In this document: positions 25,633 through 36,818 of the stretch, one piece after another
How positions within the stretch are numbered: position 1 is the stretch's first letter
How the letters are laid out: each line of letters begins with the position of its first letter
DNA from: DATLSM01 sp963722965
GTDB lineage: Bacteria; Actinomycetota; Thermoleophilia; Solirubrobacterales; 70-9
Assembly (NCBI GenBank): GCA_963722965.1
Contig: CAVROX010000007.1
Location: 124,001 to 188,000 of the forward strand
Direction of reading: 5' to 3'
DNA: 64,000 nt
Program-made: the position numbers and the translations under genes
The notes under the pieces: generated by a model
What the model was told of the DNA's origin: nothing
What the model saw: the letters and a program-made list of their open reading frames with translations, nothing else
Database searches by the model: none

Positions 25633-26946
25633 GTGACGAGGGAGCGCAAGCTCTTTGGAACCGACGGGGTCCGGGGGCAGGCGGGGACCTTCCTTAGCGC
25701 CGAGCTGGCGATGTCGTTGGGACGGGCGGCGACCTCCTCGTTGCAGACCGCGCGACCGCAGGTCTTGATCGTGCGCGACACGCGCGAGTCCGGCCCGATG
25801 CTGGAGGCCGCCCTGGCCGCCGGGATCGCCGCCGCTGGCGGCGACGCATTGCTCGCCGGGGTGCTGCCGACCCCAGCCGCAGCGATCCTCGTTAAGCGGC
25901 TCGGGCTCGACCTAGCGGCGGTGGTCTCTGCCTCTCACAATCCCTACCGCGACAACGGCATCAAGTTCTTCTCAGCCAACGGGACGAAGCTCGACGACGA
26001 GGCAGAGGTGCGGATCGAGGCGCTACTGGCCGACGGTGGCACGAGCGCCATTCCCGGCCGCATCCGCGAGCTGAATGGGGGGCTTGAGGATTACCTGCGG
26101 GCGCTTGAGGCCGCCTTTCCCCTTGACCTCTGCGGCCGCCGGGTGATGCTCGATTGCGCCAACGGGGCGACCCATCGCGCCGCCCCGGCGATTTTCAGGC
26201 GGCTTGGAGCCGAGGTTGAGGCGATCGCCGCCGAACCCGACGGGCGCAACATCAACGATGGTTGCGGCTCGACCCACATCGAGAGCCTGGCCCAGCAGCT
26301 CGCTGCCTCAGATGCCGAGATCGGATTCGCCTTCGACGGCGACGGCGACCGGGTCTTGGCAGTCGATGCCGCCGGTCGTCCCCACGATGGCGATGAGCTG
26401 ATCGCCCTTGCCGCACTCGGGATGGCCGACCGTGGAGAACTCGGCGCCGGCGTCGCCGTCACCGTGATGAGCAACTTCGGCTTTCACCAAGCGATGGAGC
26501 AGGCCGGGGTCGATGTCAAGGTGACGAGCGTCGGCGACCGCTACGTCCTCGAGGAGATGCGCCGCAGCGGCAGGGCTCTGGGCGGAGAGCAGTCTGGCCA
26601 CATCATCTACTCGGGATACGCGCTTACCGGCGACGGAATCGCGGCGGCGCTGATCACGATGCGTGAGCTGGGTTCGCGTGATCTCGCTGAGGCGATCCCG
26701 ATGCGAAAGCTTCCCCAGGTCCTGGTCAACGTCGCGGTGGCCGACCGCGCTGCGGTGGCCGGTGCTGGGGCTGTCTGGGAGGCGGTCGAGCGCGAAGGTG
26801 GGGCTCTCCAGGGCCGCGGGCGTGTCCTGCTGCGCCCCTCAGGCACCGAACCGATGATCAGGGTGATGGTCGAGGCACCCACCGCCGCGGAGGCCGAGGC
26901 CGTCTGCGGGCGCCTCGTAGCCGTTGTCAAGAAGGAGCTGGGCTGA
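25633..26946 (+). CDS. glmM: Phosphoglucosamine mutase
   Basis: Interconverts glucosamine 6-phosphate and glucosamine 1-phosphate on the way to UDP-GlcNAc. 437 residues. It opens ERKLFGTDGVRGQAG. The phosphoserine loop is SASHNPYRDNGIKFF, the metal site is FDGDGDRVLAVD, and the sugar-binding GGEQSGHIIYSGYALTGDG and RPSGTEPMIRVMVE follow. With glmS two genes on, it supplies the amino-sugar branch for the wall enzymes encoded elsewhere in the window. Confidence 0.96.
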   Translation: MTRERKLFGTDGVRGQAGTFLSAELAMSLGRAATSSLQTARPQVLIVRDTRESGPMLEAALAAGIAAAGGDALLAGVLPTPAAAILVKRLGLDLAAVVSASHNPYRDNGIKFFSANGTKLDDEAEVRIEALLADGGTSAIPGRIRELNGGLEDYLRALEAAFPLDLCGRRVMLDCANGATHRAAPAIFRRLGAEVEAIAAEPDGRNINDGCGSTHIESLAQQLAASDAEIGFAFDGDGDRVLAVDAAGRPHDGDELIALAALGMADRGELGAGVAVTVMSNFGFHQAMEQAGVDVKVTSVGDRYVLEEMRRSGRALGGEQSGHIIYSGYALTGDGIAAALITMRELGSRDLAEAIPMRKLPQVLVNVAVADRAAVAGAGAVWEAVEREGGALQGRGRVLLRPSGTEPMIRVMVEAPTAAEAEAVCGRLVAVVKKELG

Positions 26947-26986
26947 GGCCGGCGTTTTGAAGCCAGCAGAAATGACCTCGATCTAG

Positions 26987-27001
26987 GCCCCGAGAGGGGG
27001 C
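26987..27001 (+). terminator. Possible stem-loop after glmM
   Basis: GCCCC (26987-26991), loop GAGAG, GGGGC (26997-27001). A short GC-only stem without a T-run. Weak as an intrinsic terminator, but it lies in the only gap between glmM and glmS. Confidence 0.25.
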
Positions 27002-27017
27002 GCCTGGGTTAGGGCAT

Positions 27018-27023
27018 TACCCT
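27018..27023 (+). promoter_or_regulatory. -10 element for glmS
   Basis: TACCCT, 9 nt before the glmS ATG, without a Shine-Dalgarno between. No glmS ribozyme core is seen upstream. Confidence 0.4.
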
Positions 27024-27032
27024 ACTTCGTTC

Positions 27033-28889
<1,857 letters not shown>

Positions 28890-28898
28890 CCCGGCGGG

Positions 28899-28904
28899 TA
28901 GGGT
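28899..28904 (+). promoter_or_regulatory. -10 element for DUF3352 lipoprotein gene
   Basis: TAGGGT followed by 7 nt and GTG 28912. The spacing selects this GTG over TTG 28909. Confidence 0.5.
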
Positions 28905-28911
28905 ATCGTTG

Positions 28912-30462
28912 GTGAAGGCTGGTCTCGTCCTTGTTGTCGCCGCTACTGCGGTCGCGGCTGCGCTAGCCGGCTGCGGCGGCGGTAGCGCCAACCCCAGCCC
29001 GGCGACGGTCGCGCCCCCGAACTCCCCGCTCTACGTCGAAGCCGTGGTTCGGCCCAAGGGCGAACTGCAGTCAAATACCGCGGCGCTCGCCAAGAAAATC
29101 ACCGGAATCGCTGATCCGGGGGCGGCGATCGTCTCCAAATTAGAAAATGCGCTTGCCGAACACGGCGAAAAGGTGAGCTACGCCAAGGACATCGAGCCAT
29201 GGCTCGGCGAAAGGGCGGGAATCTTCTTCGAGCACTATGACGGCGCGAACTTCAGCGGTCTGGGCGCCGTTCTTCAGAGCACCGATACCGGCGCAAGCGA
29301 AGAATTTGTCGAAAAGCTGGCCGCCTCCAGCAAGAATCCCGTCAGGTCGGCCTCCTACAAAGGCGTCCAGTACAAGGTCGATACCTCTATCGGCACCTCG
29401 ATCGGGGTGATCGGCGACTTCCTCGTCTTCGGCCAAGAAGAAGGGGCCTTCAAAGACGCGGTGAACGCCTCGCAGGGCGAATCGCTGGCCGGGGCCAGCC
29501 GTTATTCGAGTGCGACCGCGGCCGAGCCGGGCGGAAGTCTGGCAAACGTCTACGCCGACATCGGCAGCCTCATCCAGCAGAGCGGATCGCAGGTCAGCGA
29601 AAGGGACCTCGGGGTCCTCAGCTCGCTTGGGCTCAACCTCGCTGATGCGACCGCGGTGGCGAGCGTCGTGCCAGCCGCCGAACACCTCGAAGTCGACCTC
29701 AGCACAAACGCGGCCGCCGCCGGCGCCTCCACCGGCACTGCCGCGAGCCTGCTCGGCTCGCTCCCGTCAACCTCGCTGGCCGCCTTCGCAGCTTCGGGCT
29801 TCGGCACCCAGCTGAAGAAGGCTTTTGACCGACTCGACGCCTCCGGAATCCCCCCGAGCGTCCCGCCGCACCAGCTCAAGTCGACGATGGCTGCGGCGGG
29901 AATCGATCTCGAAAAGATCGCCAACTCAATCGAAGATGCCGGCCTATTTGCCGAAGGTGGGAGCAAGTCCAACCTCGGCGGGGCGCTGGTGTTGACCACC
30001 AACGGCTCCGGGCCAGCGGCTGAAACCGTCACCAGGGTCGGCCTGCTGCTGCGCAGCGCAGGGACGGCGGGCGTCACCGCCCTAACCGGCAAGGCCAGCG
30101 GTTTCTCCATCCACAGCTCCGAACTTGGCAACAAGCCGCTCGTCGTCGCCACCAAGGGTGATCGGATCGCGATCGGCTACGGGCTGCCGGCTACCCTGCG
30201 GGGGCTCTCCCCGGAATCGGGGCACAGTCTCGCCGACGCGCCGCACTACAAGGAAGCGGTTGCGGCGCTCGGCGCAACGCCGATCAGCGGCTTCGTCGAC
30301 GGGCCGGCGGCGCTGCGGCTGGTCGGATCACTCGTGCCGCCCTCTGAACAGGGCTTTGAGGAAGCAAAGCCCTATCTGGCAAAGATTGCCTACGTCGCCG
30401 TCGGCAGGGGGAGTTCGGGGGAACTGGCGACCGCCAAGCTGATCGTCGGCTTGGGCAAGTAA
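28912..30462 (+). CDS. DUF3352 lipoprotein
   Basis: 516 residues with a lipoprotein signal (VVAATAVAAALAGCGGG; the cysteine is the lipid site), so probably tethered outside the membrane. The rest matches the DUF3352 pattern: PLYVEAVVRPKGELQ, IEPWLGERAGIFFE and GDFLVFGQEEGAFKDAV, with a second lobe that repeats the theme. Function unknown. Long, soluble, low in cysteine and rich in Ala/Ser, suggesting a surface structural or binding role. Monocistronic by its own promoter. Confidence 0.8.
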   Translation: MKAGLVLVVAATAVAAALAGCGGGSANPSPATVAPPNSPLYVEAVVRPKGELQSNTAALAKKITGIADPGAAIVSKLENALAEHGEKVSYAKDIEPWLGERAGIFFEHYDGANFSGLGAVLQSTDTGASEEFVEKLAASSKNPVRSASYKGVQYKVDTSIGTSIGVIGDFLVFGQEEGAFKDAVNASQGESLAGASRYSSATAAEPGGSLANVYADIGSLIQQSGSQVSERDLGVLSSLGLNLADATAVASVVPAAEHLEVDLSTNAAAAGASTGTAASLLGSLPSTSLAAFAASGFGTQLKKAFDRLDASGIPPSVPPHQLKSTMAAAGIDLEKIANSIEDAGLFAEGGSKSNLGGALVLTTNGSGPAAETVTRVGLLLRSAGTAGVTALTGKASGFSIHSSELGNKPLVVATKGDRIAIGYGLPATLRGLSPESGHSLADAPHYKEAVAALGATPISGFVDGPAALRLVGSLVPPSEQGFEEAKPYLAKIAYVAVGRGSSGELATAKLIVGLGK

Positions 30463-30474
30463 GCCTCGCCTGGC

Positions 30475-30480
30475 TAGGCT
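30475..30480 (+). promoter_or_regulatory. -10 element for nnr
   Basis: TAGGCT, 6 nt before ATG 30487, in the 24-base gap after the DUF3352 gene. No ribosome-binding site. Confidence 0.45.
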
Positions 30481-30486
30481 GCGTCG

Positions 30487-32004
30487 ATGCAGACCTGGCT
30501 CAGCCCGCTATATGACGCGGAGGGGATGCGCGCGGTCGATCGCTGGGCTATCGAGGAGAGCGGGGTACCCTCGCTGGAGCTGATGGAGGCCGCTGGGCGT
30601 GCCGTCGCTGAGGCGGTCGCCGCGCTTGCGCCCACCGGACCCGTGCGCGTCGTCTGCGGCAAGGGAAACAACGCCGGAGACGGCCTGGTCGCGGCCCGGC
30701 TCCTGGCCGGGATGGGGCATCGGGTTGAGGCTCTGCTGCTCTGGCCCGCCGCGGAGCTGAGCGCAGACGCGGCGGCCAACCTGGAGCGATTTGACGGGGA
30801 GCAGGTGACCGGCGGCCTGGGCGAGCGCCTCGCCGGCTCCGGGGCGGTGATCGACGCGATCTTCGGCACCGGGTTCTCCGGTGCCCCGCGCGAGCCGGCC
30901 GCCGCGGCGATTAAGGCGATCGGCCGCGCCGGTGCCCCGGTCATCGCCTGTGACATTGCGTCCGGAGTCGATGCCTCCAGTGGCGAAGCCGCCGGCGTCG
31001 CGGTCAGGGCCGACGTTACGGTCAGCTTCCACACGGCAAAGCTCGGGCATTGCATCGCTCCCGGCAAGTGGCTCACGGGGGAGTTGCGGATCGCTTCAAT
31101 CGGGATCCCAGAGGGAGCACCGAGTGAGCCCGCCGGCGGGATCATCGATTCCTCCGTGCTGGAGCTGGCGCCGAAGCGTGGGCCGCAGTCGACCAAGTTC
31201 TCCTCAGGTCAGGTCGCGATTGCCGGCGGATCGCGTGGCCTGACAGGCGCGGTGCGGATGTCCTCGCTGGCGGCGATTCGCGCCGGCGCTGGCTACGCGA
31301 CGGTCGCCGTCCCTGCCGACCTGGAGGCGATTTTCGAGCAGGGTCAGGCCGAGGTGATGTCGGTCGGCTGCCCCGGCGGCGACGGCTGCCTGGCGCCGGG
31401 ATCGCTGCGGGCCCTGCTTGGTGTCTTTGAGCGCGCCGCAGCTGGGGTGCTCGGGCCCGGACTAGGACGAGATCCGGGCTCGGTCGAGTTGGCGCAGGAG
31501 GCCGCGGCGGCGATCAAGGCACCGCTGGTGATCGATGCCGACGGACTCAACGCCTTGAGCGGAAGGCTGGAGCTGATCGCCGCCCGGGAAGCGCCCAGCG
31601 TTCTCACTCCCCACGCCGGCGAGCTTGGTCGCCTGCTCGAGCGGACCTCAGGGGAGGTTGGCGCCCACCGCCTCGCCGCGGCCCGCGAGGCCGCCCGCTT
31701 GGCTGGAGCGGTCGTGGTTCTGAAGGGCGATGACACGATCGTCACCGACGGGGTGGGGGTCGCCGTCAATCTGCTCTCCGCGCCGGCCCTCGCCACCGCC
31801 GGCACTGGCGATGTTCTTTCGGGGATCACCGCTGCCCTGCTCGCCCGTGGTCTGGATCCCTTCGCCGCGGCCTGCGCGGCGGTCCTCGCCCACGCCCGCG
31901 CCGGGCGCGACGCGGCCCGGCGGCTGGGCGCCGCCGAGTCTGTGATCGCCACCGACGTGATCGCCTCGATCCCGGCGGGGATGCTCCCCGAGGCCCAGCG
32001 ATGA
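30487..32004 (+). CDS. nnr: Bifunctional NAD(P)H-hydrate epimerase/dehydratase
   Basis: Repairs hydrated NADH and NADPH. The N-terminal YjeF_N epimerase domain (residues about 1-210) has VCGKGNNAGDGLVAARLLAG and IFGTGFSGAPREP. The C-terminal ADP-dependent dehydratase (about 220-500) has GVLGPGLGRDPGS, VIDADGLNAL, LTPHAGELGRLL and the ATP-site TAGTGDVLSGITAALLA. 505 residues is the usual fused length. It overlaps alr by four bases (ATGA), so the following three genes form one unit. Confidence 0.95.
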   Translation: MQTWLSPLYDAEGMRAVDRWAIEESGVPSLELMEAAGRAVAEAVAALAPTGPVRVVCGKGNNAGDGLVAARLLAGMGHRVEALLLWPAAELSADAAANLERFDGEQVTGGLGERLAGSGAVIDAIFGTGFSGAPREPAAAAIKAIGRAGAPVIACDIASGVDASSGEAAGVAVRADVTVSFHTAKLGHCIAPGKWLTGELRIASIGIPEGAPSEPAGGIIDSSVLELAPKRGPQSTKFSSGQVAIAGGSRGLTGAVRMSSLAAIRAGAGYATVAVPADLEAIFEQGQAEVMSVGCPGGDGCLAPGSLRALLGVFERAAAGVLGPGLGRDPGSVELAQEAAAAIKAPLVIDADGLNALSGRLELIAAREAPSVLTPHAGELGRLLERTSGEVGAHRLAAAREAARLAGAVVVLKGDDTIVTDGVGVAVNLLSAPALATAGTGDVLSGITAALLARGLDPFAAACAAVLAHARAGRDAARRLGAAESVIATDVIASIPAGMLPEAQR

Positions 32005-33110
32005 TGCGCGCGCTCGCCCAGATCGACCTCGCCGCGGTGCAGGCAAATTGCGCCCGCTTGAAGGCGGCGCTGAGCGGGGGTGCCGAGCTGTGTGCGGTGG
32101 TCAAGGCCGACGGCTACGGCCACGGCGCCGACGCCTGCGCCTCGGCGGCGCTGGCCGGGGGGGCGACAAGGTTGGCGGTCGCGACCGCCACTGAGGCCGC
32201 GCAGATCGGTCGCCGATTCCAGCACGTCAGGTTGCTGACGATGGGCGCACTGACCCCTGAGGAGCTCGACGTGACCCTTTCTGCGGGCTCCGAGCTTGCC
32301 GTCTGGCGAGAGGGGTTTCGCCGTCTGCTCTCCGACCGCGCCCGCGCCCAGGGGCGCCCTGCCCGGGTCCACGTCAAGCACGACAGCGGCATGGGCCGCC
32401 TCGGCAATCCCGATCCGGCCGAGGTGCTCGCGCTCGCTCGCGCCTGTGCTGAGGACCCCAACCTCGAGCTGGCCGGGGTTTGGACGCACCTCGCCACTGC
32501 TGATGAGCCGGGCTCGGCGTTCTTCGACGAGCAGCTTGACCGCTTCGCCGCCGTCGCGGCTGCGGTCCGGGCACAGTTCCGCGGGGTCACCGTCCACGCT
32601 GCCAACAGCGCCGCTGTCTTCCGCCATCCGCGCTCTCACTTTGACATGGCCCGCTGCGGTGTCGCCGTTTACGGGCTCGATCCTTTCCAGGGCGACCCGG
32701 CCGAGCGCGGCCTGGTGCCGGCGATGTCGCTGCGCTCCTACGTGGCCGACGTGAAGCGGTTCGGGCCAGGCGACAGCGCCGGCTACGGGCGGACCTGGCG
32801 CGCAGCTGTGGACACCTGGGTCGGGGTGCTACCGCTCGGATACGCCGACGGGGTTCGCCGCGGCCTCTCCAACAACGCCGAGGTGCTGATCGGTGGCCGC
32901 CGCTATCCCTTGGTCGGCACCGTCTCGATGGACAACGTGACCGTTGACCTAGGCCCCGAGACCGAGGTTGAGCCCGGTGAGGAGGCGGTTGTGATCGGCT
33001 CCCAGGGCGAGGATGCGATCCTCGCTGAGGAGGTTGCCGCCCGCCTTGGCACGATCAACTACGAGGTCACCTGCGGGATCTCGGCGCGGGTCCCGCGGGC
33101 CAGCGTGTGA
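32001..33110 (+). CDS. alr: Alanine racemase
   Basis: PLP enzyme making D-alanine for peptidoglycan. 369 residues. The PLP lysine is in CAVVKADGYGHGA (about residue 35). The second catalytic base is the tyrosine in GDSAGYGRTW. VHVKHDSGMGRLG and LPLGYADGVRRGLSN are also typical. Start ATG 32001 overlaps the nnr stop; a second ATG follows directly. The stop is overlapped by the GTG of the next gene. Confidence 0.96.
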   Translation: MMRALAQIDLAAVQANCARLKAALSGGAELCAVVKADGYGHGADACASAALAGGATRLAVATATEAAQIGRRFQHVRLLTMGALTPEELDVTLSAGSELAVWREGFRRLLSDRARAQGRPARVHVKHDSGMGRLGNPDPAEVLALARACAEDPNLELAGVWTHLATADEPGSAFFDEQLDRFAAVAAAVRAQFRGVTVHAANSAAVFRHPRSHFDMARCGVAVYGLDPFQGDPAERGLVPAMSLRSYVADVKRFGPGDSAGYGRTWRAAVDTWVGVLPLGYADGVRRGLSNNAEVLIGGRRYPLVGTVSMDNVTVDLGPETEVEPGEEAVVIGSQGEDAILAEEVAARLGTINYEVTCGISARVPRASV

Positions 33111-34528
33111 GTCTCGCCGATCGCCTCGACTCCTCAGCCCCGGTTACGGTGGCGCGGCGGGCGCTGGCCGGCGAGGGGCGGGCTTGGATCGTCGGCGGGG
33201 CGATCCGCGACGCAGCGCTCGACCGCGAGGTTAACGATCTCGATCTCGCCGTCGCCGCTGACCCGGCGGTGGCGGCCAGGGCGATCGCCCGGGAGGGGGG
33301 CGGTCATGCCTTCGAGCTCTCGGCCGAGTTCGGAAACTGGCGCGTGGTGGCAAACGATGGCTCCTGGCAAGTCGACGCCACGGCGCTGCGTGGCGAGACG
33401 ATCGAGGCCGACCTCGCCGAGCGGGACTTCACGGTTGGGGCCGTCGCGATTCCGCTCGGTGGAGGCGCTCGGATCGACCCCTTCGGCGGTCTCGCCGACC
33501 TCGAGGGGGGCTACCTGCGGGCGGTCGGTCCCCGCAGCTTCGCCGCGGACCCGTTGCGCCTGCTTCGAGCCGCCCGGCTGGCGGCCGAGCTGGGTCTAGC
33601 GATCGATCCCGGCACAATCGCCCTGGCCCGCGGCGAAGCCCCCCGCGCCGCCGAGTCGGCGGGGGAGCGCCAGCTCGCAGAGCTGCGGCTGCTGGTCGGC
33701 GGGCCCGACCCCCTGCGCGGCCTCACCTTGCTCGATCAGCTGGGCCTGACCTCAATCGTGTTGCCCGAGCTGGAGGCCCTGCGCGGCGTCGGGCAAGGCC
33801 CCAACCACCACCTCGACGTCCACGGCCACACCCTCGCGGTGCTTGGGCACGCGCTCGAGATCGAGGCCGACCTCGAGCGATTTGCCGGCGAGCGCGCGGC
33901 GGAGACCGCGGCGCTGCTCGCCGAGCCCCTCGCCGACGAGATGACCCGGGGGACGGCGCTTCGTCTCGGCGCCCTCCTCCATGACGTCGGAAAGCCGGCG
34001 ACGCGCGGCGAGCGCGGCGGCTTCGTCACCTTCATCGGCCACGACAGCGAGGGGGCGGAGATCGTCGGCGGGGTCTGCGCAAGGTTGCGGGCCAGCCGCC
34101 GGCTGACGAACCACCTGCGGGCCCTCACCCTCCATCACCTGCGTCTCGGCTTCCTGGTCCACGAGGCGCCGCTGCCCCCGCGTCGGGTCCACGAATACCT
34201 GCGCGCGACCGAGCCGGTTGCCGCCGACGTCACGCTGCTCACCGTCGCCGACCGCCTCGCCGCCCGTGGCAGCGGCCCCTTCGCCACCGCCGCAGCGATC
34301 GAGGCACACCTCGACCTCGCCCGCGCGATGCTCGCTGCGGCGCTGGACTGGCGCCGCGATGGCCCGCCCACTCCGCTACTGCGCGGTGACGAGCTGGCTA
34401 GCGCGCTGGGAATCGAGGCGGGGCCGGAACTGGGCGAGCTGCTCGCCGAGCTGGAGGCGGCGCAGTACGCGGGCGAGGTGATCACCCGCGAAGGGGCGGT
34501 CGAGCTTGCCCGGGGGCTGCGGCGGTAG
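33107..34528 (+). CDS. CCA-adding/poly(A) polymerase-type nucleotidyltransferase with HD domain
   Basis: 473 residues. The N-terminal class II nucleotidyltransferase has VGGAIRDAALDREVNDLDLA (G-G-x-VRD-like loop, then the D-x-D metal site). RRNGSAAKL-type residues are replaced by AADPLRLLRAARLAAELGLA in the ERxxxD region. The HD hydrolase domain has GALLHDVGKPATRGE and IGHDSEGAEI. Probably matures tRNA 3' ends, but poly(A) polymerase or A-adding forms look alike, so no gene symbol is given. GTG 33107 overlaps the alr stop. Confidence 0.85.
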   Translation: MSLADRLDSSAPVTVARRALAGEGRAWIVGGAIRDAALDREVNDLDLAVAADPAVAARAIAREGGGHAFELSAEFGNWRVVANDGSWQVDATALRGETIEADLAERDFTVGAVAIPLGGGARIDPFGGLADLEGGYLRAVGPRSFAADPLRLLRAARLAAELGLAIDPGTIALARGEAPRAAESAGERQLAELRLLVGGPDPLRGLTLLDQLGLTSIVLPELEALRGVGQGPNHHLDVHGHTLAVLGHALEIEADLERFAGERAAETAALLAEPLADEMTRGTALRLGALLHDVGKPATRGERGGFVTFIGHDSEGAEIVGGVCARLRASRRLTNHLRALTLHHLRLGFLVHEAPLPPRRVHEYLRATEPVAADVTLLTVADRLAARGSGPFATAAAIEAHLDLARAMLAAALDWRRDGPPTPLLRGDELASALGIEAGPELGELLAELEAAQYAGEVITREGAVELARGLRR

Positions 34529-34549
34529 TCCGCTCGAAACTTGGTCAGG

Positions 34550-34555
34550 TACGCT
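34550..34555 (+). promoter_or_regulatory. -10 element for infA
   Basis: TACGCT, 9 nt before ATG 34565. No Shine-Dalgarno sequence is present, so leaderless or near-leaderless. Confidence 0.45.
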
Positions 34556-34564
34556 CCCCGCCGC

Positions 34565-34783
34565 ATGGCCAAAGAGGAAAAGATCGAAATGGAGGGTGAG
34601 ATCACCGAGGCTCTCCCCAACACGATGTTCAGGGTCAAGCTCGACAACGGCCACGACGTGCTCGGTCACATCTCCGGCAAGATGCGCCGCCACTACATCC
34701 GCATCCTTCCCGGAGATCGCGTCAAGATCGAGCTTTCCCCGTATGACCTCGATCGCGGCCGGATCACCTACCGCTACAAATAG
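34565..34783 (+). CDS. infA: Translation initiation factor IF-1
   Basis: 72 residues, normal length: AKEEKIEMEGEITEALPNTM, FRVKLDNGHDVLGHISGKMR and LSPYDLDRGRITYRYK, the OB-fold protein that blocks the ribosomal A site during initiation. ATG 34565 matches the family exactly. It is separate from the usual ribosomal-protein cluster (no rpmJ, rpsM or secY nearby). Its last 10 bases overlap the end of the convergent hydrolase gene. Confidence 0.97.
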   Translation: MAKEEKIEMEGEITEALPNTMFRVKLDNGHDVLGHISGKMRRHYIRILPGDRVKIELSPYDLDRGRITYRYK

Positions 34784-35985
34784 CTGGCCGCCGCGCCGCG
34801 GTCCGGCTCCAGAAGCTCAGCGATCAGGGCCGACCAGGCGAACTGTTGCGCGCCGAGCCCGACGCCGGTGCGAGGATCGTAATACTCGCGCAGGCCTTCG
34901 CGCGCAACCGCGTTGATCAGCCCCGCGGCCATTCGCCGCGCCTCCTCGGCGTAGCCGAGCCGGCGCATCCCAAGCCAGACCATCCAGGCAGAATTGACCC
35001 AGGTGGGGCCGCGCCAGTAACGACGAATCGGGCCGCGGCCACCGCCCGGCTCATAGCTGGACTCTGAGGCCGCGACCGAGGGCGGCGCCGCCGGGGTGAG
35101 GAACTCGCGCCCGTTCAGCAGATGCTCCTCGACCAGGCGACGCCCGATCTCCTCCGGCAGGTCGGGCAGGGCCAGGGGGGCGAGGGCGGCCCAGGTGAGC
35201 ACGTCGGGCCTGCTGCCGCCGGGCTGGGACTCATCAAGGAACAGACCGCGCCCCTCCTCCCAGAGGCGGTCCACCAGCGCCCCGGTCACCGATGGACGTC
35301 CGAGCGCCTGCAGCGTCAGCGACCAGAAGGTGTTCACCAGGGTCTCGCAGAGGACGGGACCTCCGCGGTCGCGGATCCGCCGTGCGTCCCAGCCGAGCCG
35401 TCGGTTGTGCTGCACAAGCCAGGGGAAGCCGATCCGGGAGTTGGCGCGCCATCCCCAAACCGGATCGAACTTTGGCGAGGCGTCAAGCCCGGACTCATCG
35501 GGCTGGACGATCCACAGCAGCCCGTCCCGGTCGAGATCGCGGTTGTCGGCAAGCCACTGCACCTGGGCCGCGATCCGTGGGTCCATGGCGGGCTCGCCGA
35601 CCGCGATCCTCCAGGCCCACGCCAGCAGCGGCGGTTGGATCGTCTCGGTCTGCAGCGCGCCGCGCGAGGCGACGTTGTAGAAGGGGAGCCGGGTCAAGGA
35701 GACCGGCCGGGGCCAGAAGATCGTGTGGCCGAGGAAGCCGTCGGGCCGCTGCGCGGAGAGCAGGGTCTCCAGCTCGGCCCGCGAGCGGGTGGGGTCAAAA
35801 CGCCGCCAGACGATCGCCGCAAAGCAGGAGTCCCAGTACCACTGCCACGGATAGCGGCGGGGACTCGGACGCGTGTAGGCAAAGCCCACGCCATCGCGCT
35901 CCCCCGCGGTCCAATTTCCCCGCAGCACGTCCTCGGCAACCTGACCCAGCGAGGGACTCACGCCGCTGTTGCGCGCTTCACTCAC
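34774..35985 (-). CDS. MGH1-type/GH63-like glycoside hydrolase
   Basis: 403 residues, an (alpha/alpha)6-barrel type enzyme. YPWQWYWDSCFAAIVWRRFD carries the usual acidic residue after WYW. DESGLDASPKFDP and YWRGPTWVNSAWMVWLGMRR are further family signatures. Related bacterial enzymes cleave glucosylglycerate or mannosylglycerate, but the substrate here is not shown. No signal peptide, so cytoplasmic. It is 38 bases after an ABC exporter operon and may be its last gene. Confidence 0.75.
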   Translation of the reverse strand: MSEARNSGVSPSLGQVAEDVLRGNWTAGERDGVGFAYTRPSPRRYPWQWYWDSCFAAIVWRRFDPTRSRAELETLLSAQRPDGFLGHTIFWPRPVSLTRLPFYNVASRGALQTETIQPPLLAWAWRIAVGEPAMDPRIAAQVQWLADNRDLDRDGLLWIVQPDESGLDASPKFDPVWGWRANSRIGFPWLVQHNRRLGWDARRIRDRGGPVLCETLVNTFWSLTLQALGRPSVTGALVDRLWEEGRGLFLDESQPGGSRPDVLTWAALAPLALPDLPEEIGRRLVEEHLLNGREFLTPAAPPSVAASESSYEPGGGRGPIRRYWRGPTWVNSAWMVWLGMRRLGYAEEARRMAAGLINAVAREGLREYYDPRTGVGLGAQQFAWSALIAELLEPDRGAAASYL

Positions 35986-36023
35986 CGCGCAAAGTCAGAG
36001 ATGGATGCTGGTTGGCATTGCGC

Positions 36024-36818
36024 TCAACGCGCCGTGCGGCGCATCTCGCGCAATGCGAGTGTGCCGAGGATGGCGAGCAAACCGATCAGCGCCAACAGCC
36101 CGGGCCAGGTTTCCGCCCAGCTGACGCCACCGACGAAGCCCTGTCGCGCTGCGCCGATCACGCGGGTGACCGGGTTCACCTGCGCGACGCTCTTCAGCCA
36201 GCCCTGCAGCAGGGCGATCGGCGCGTAAGCGGTGGTCGTGAGGATCAGCGCCATCATCCCGGCCTGCATCAGCGGGGCGGCCGATTGGCTCTTGAAGTGG
36301 AGCGCCAGCGTCGAGCCCCAGCATGCGGCGACAGCTGCCATCGCGCCGACCATGAAGTAGGCGATAAGAAGCCCGGCGAGGCCGGGGAAACTGGCGCCGA
36401 GCAGCAGCGCGACGACGAACACGAAGGTCGCCGGGATCAGCGCCCGGGCGCTAGCAGCCAACACCGTGCCGGCGAGCAGAACCCAGCGGGGAGCCGGGGA
36501 GACAAGCAGCCGGTCCAGCCAGCCCTGCTCGATGTCTCGGGCAAGGTTGACGCCGGCGGCCGCCCCGGTGAAACCCGCTCCCTGCAGCATGCTGACCGGC
36601 ACGATGAAGCTCTCATAGCTGCCGGTGGTGAAGCCTTTGAGGTGGGTCAGCGCCCCGAAGACGCCGTTTAACCCGAGGAAGAAGATGGTCGGCGCAAGCA
36701 CGCCTGGGATCGCCGCCCCCGGCACCCGCAGAAGCTCGTTCTTGGCGCGCACCACCAGCGCCCCGATCGTCGCCAGGTTCGTCCGCCAGGCGGGTATCGG
36801 TGCGGCTGCCTCCATCAT
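36024..36818 (-). CDS. ABC-2 type exporter permease (second)
   Basis: 264 residues with six predicted transmembrane helices. The ABC-2 signature region is LARDIEQGWLDRLLVSPAPR, followed by VLLAGTVLAASARALIPATF. Pairs with the adjacent permease to form the channel of a DrrAB-like exporter. ATG 36818 overlaps the upstream permease stop by four bases. The substrate is unknown; exporters of this type move lipids, glycans or drugs. Confidence 0.88.
   Translation of the reverse strand: MMEAAAPIPAWRTNLATIGALVVRAKNELLRVPGAAIPGVLAPTIFFLGLNGVFGALTHLKGFTTGSYESFIVPVSMLQGAGFTGAAAGVNLARDIEQGWLDRLLVSPAPRWVLLAGTVLAASARALIPATFVFVVALLLGASFPGLAGLLIAYFMVGAMAAVAACWGSTLALHFKSQSAAPLMQAGMMALILTTTAYAPIALLQGWLKSVAQVNPVTRVIGAARQGFVGGVSWAETWPGLLALIGLLAILGTLALREMRRTAR

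Noticed and set aside
26947..27032. glmS ribozyme before glmS
   Set aside because: The 86-base gap is too short and shows none of the ribozyme's conserved core. The gene has its own -10 just before the ATG.
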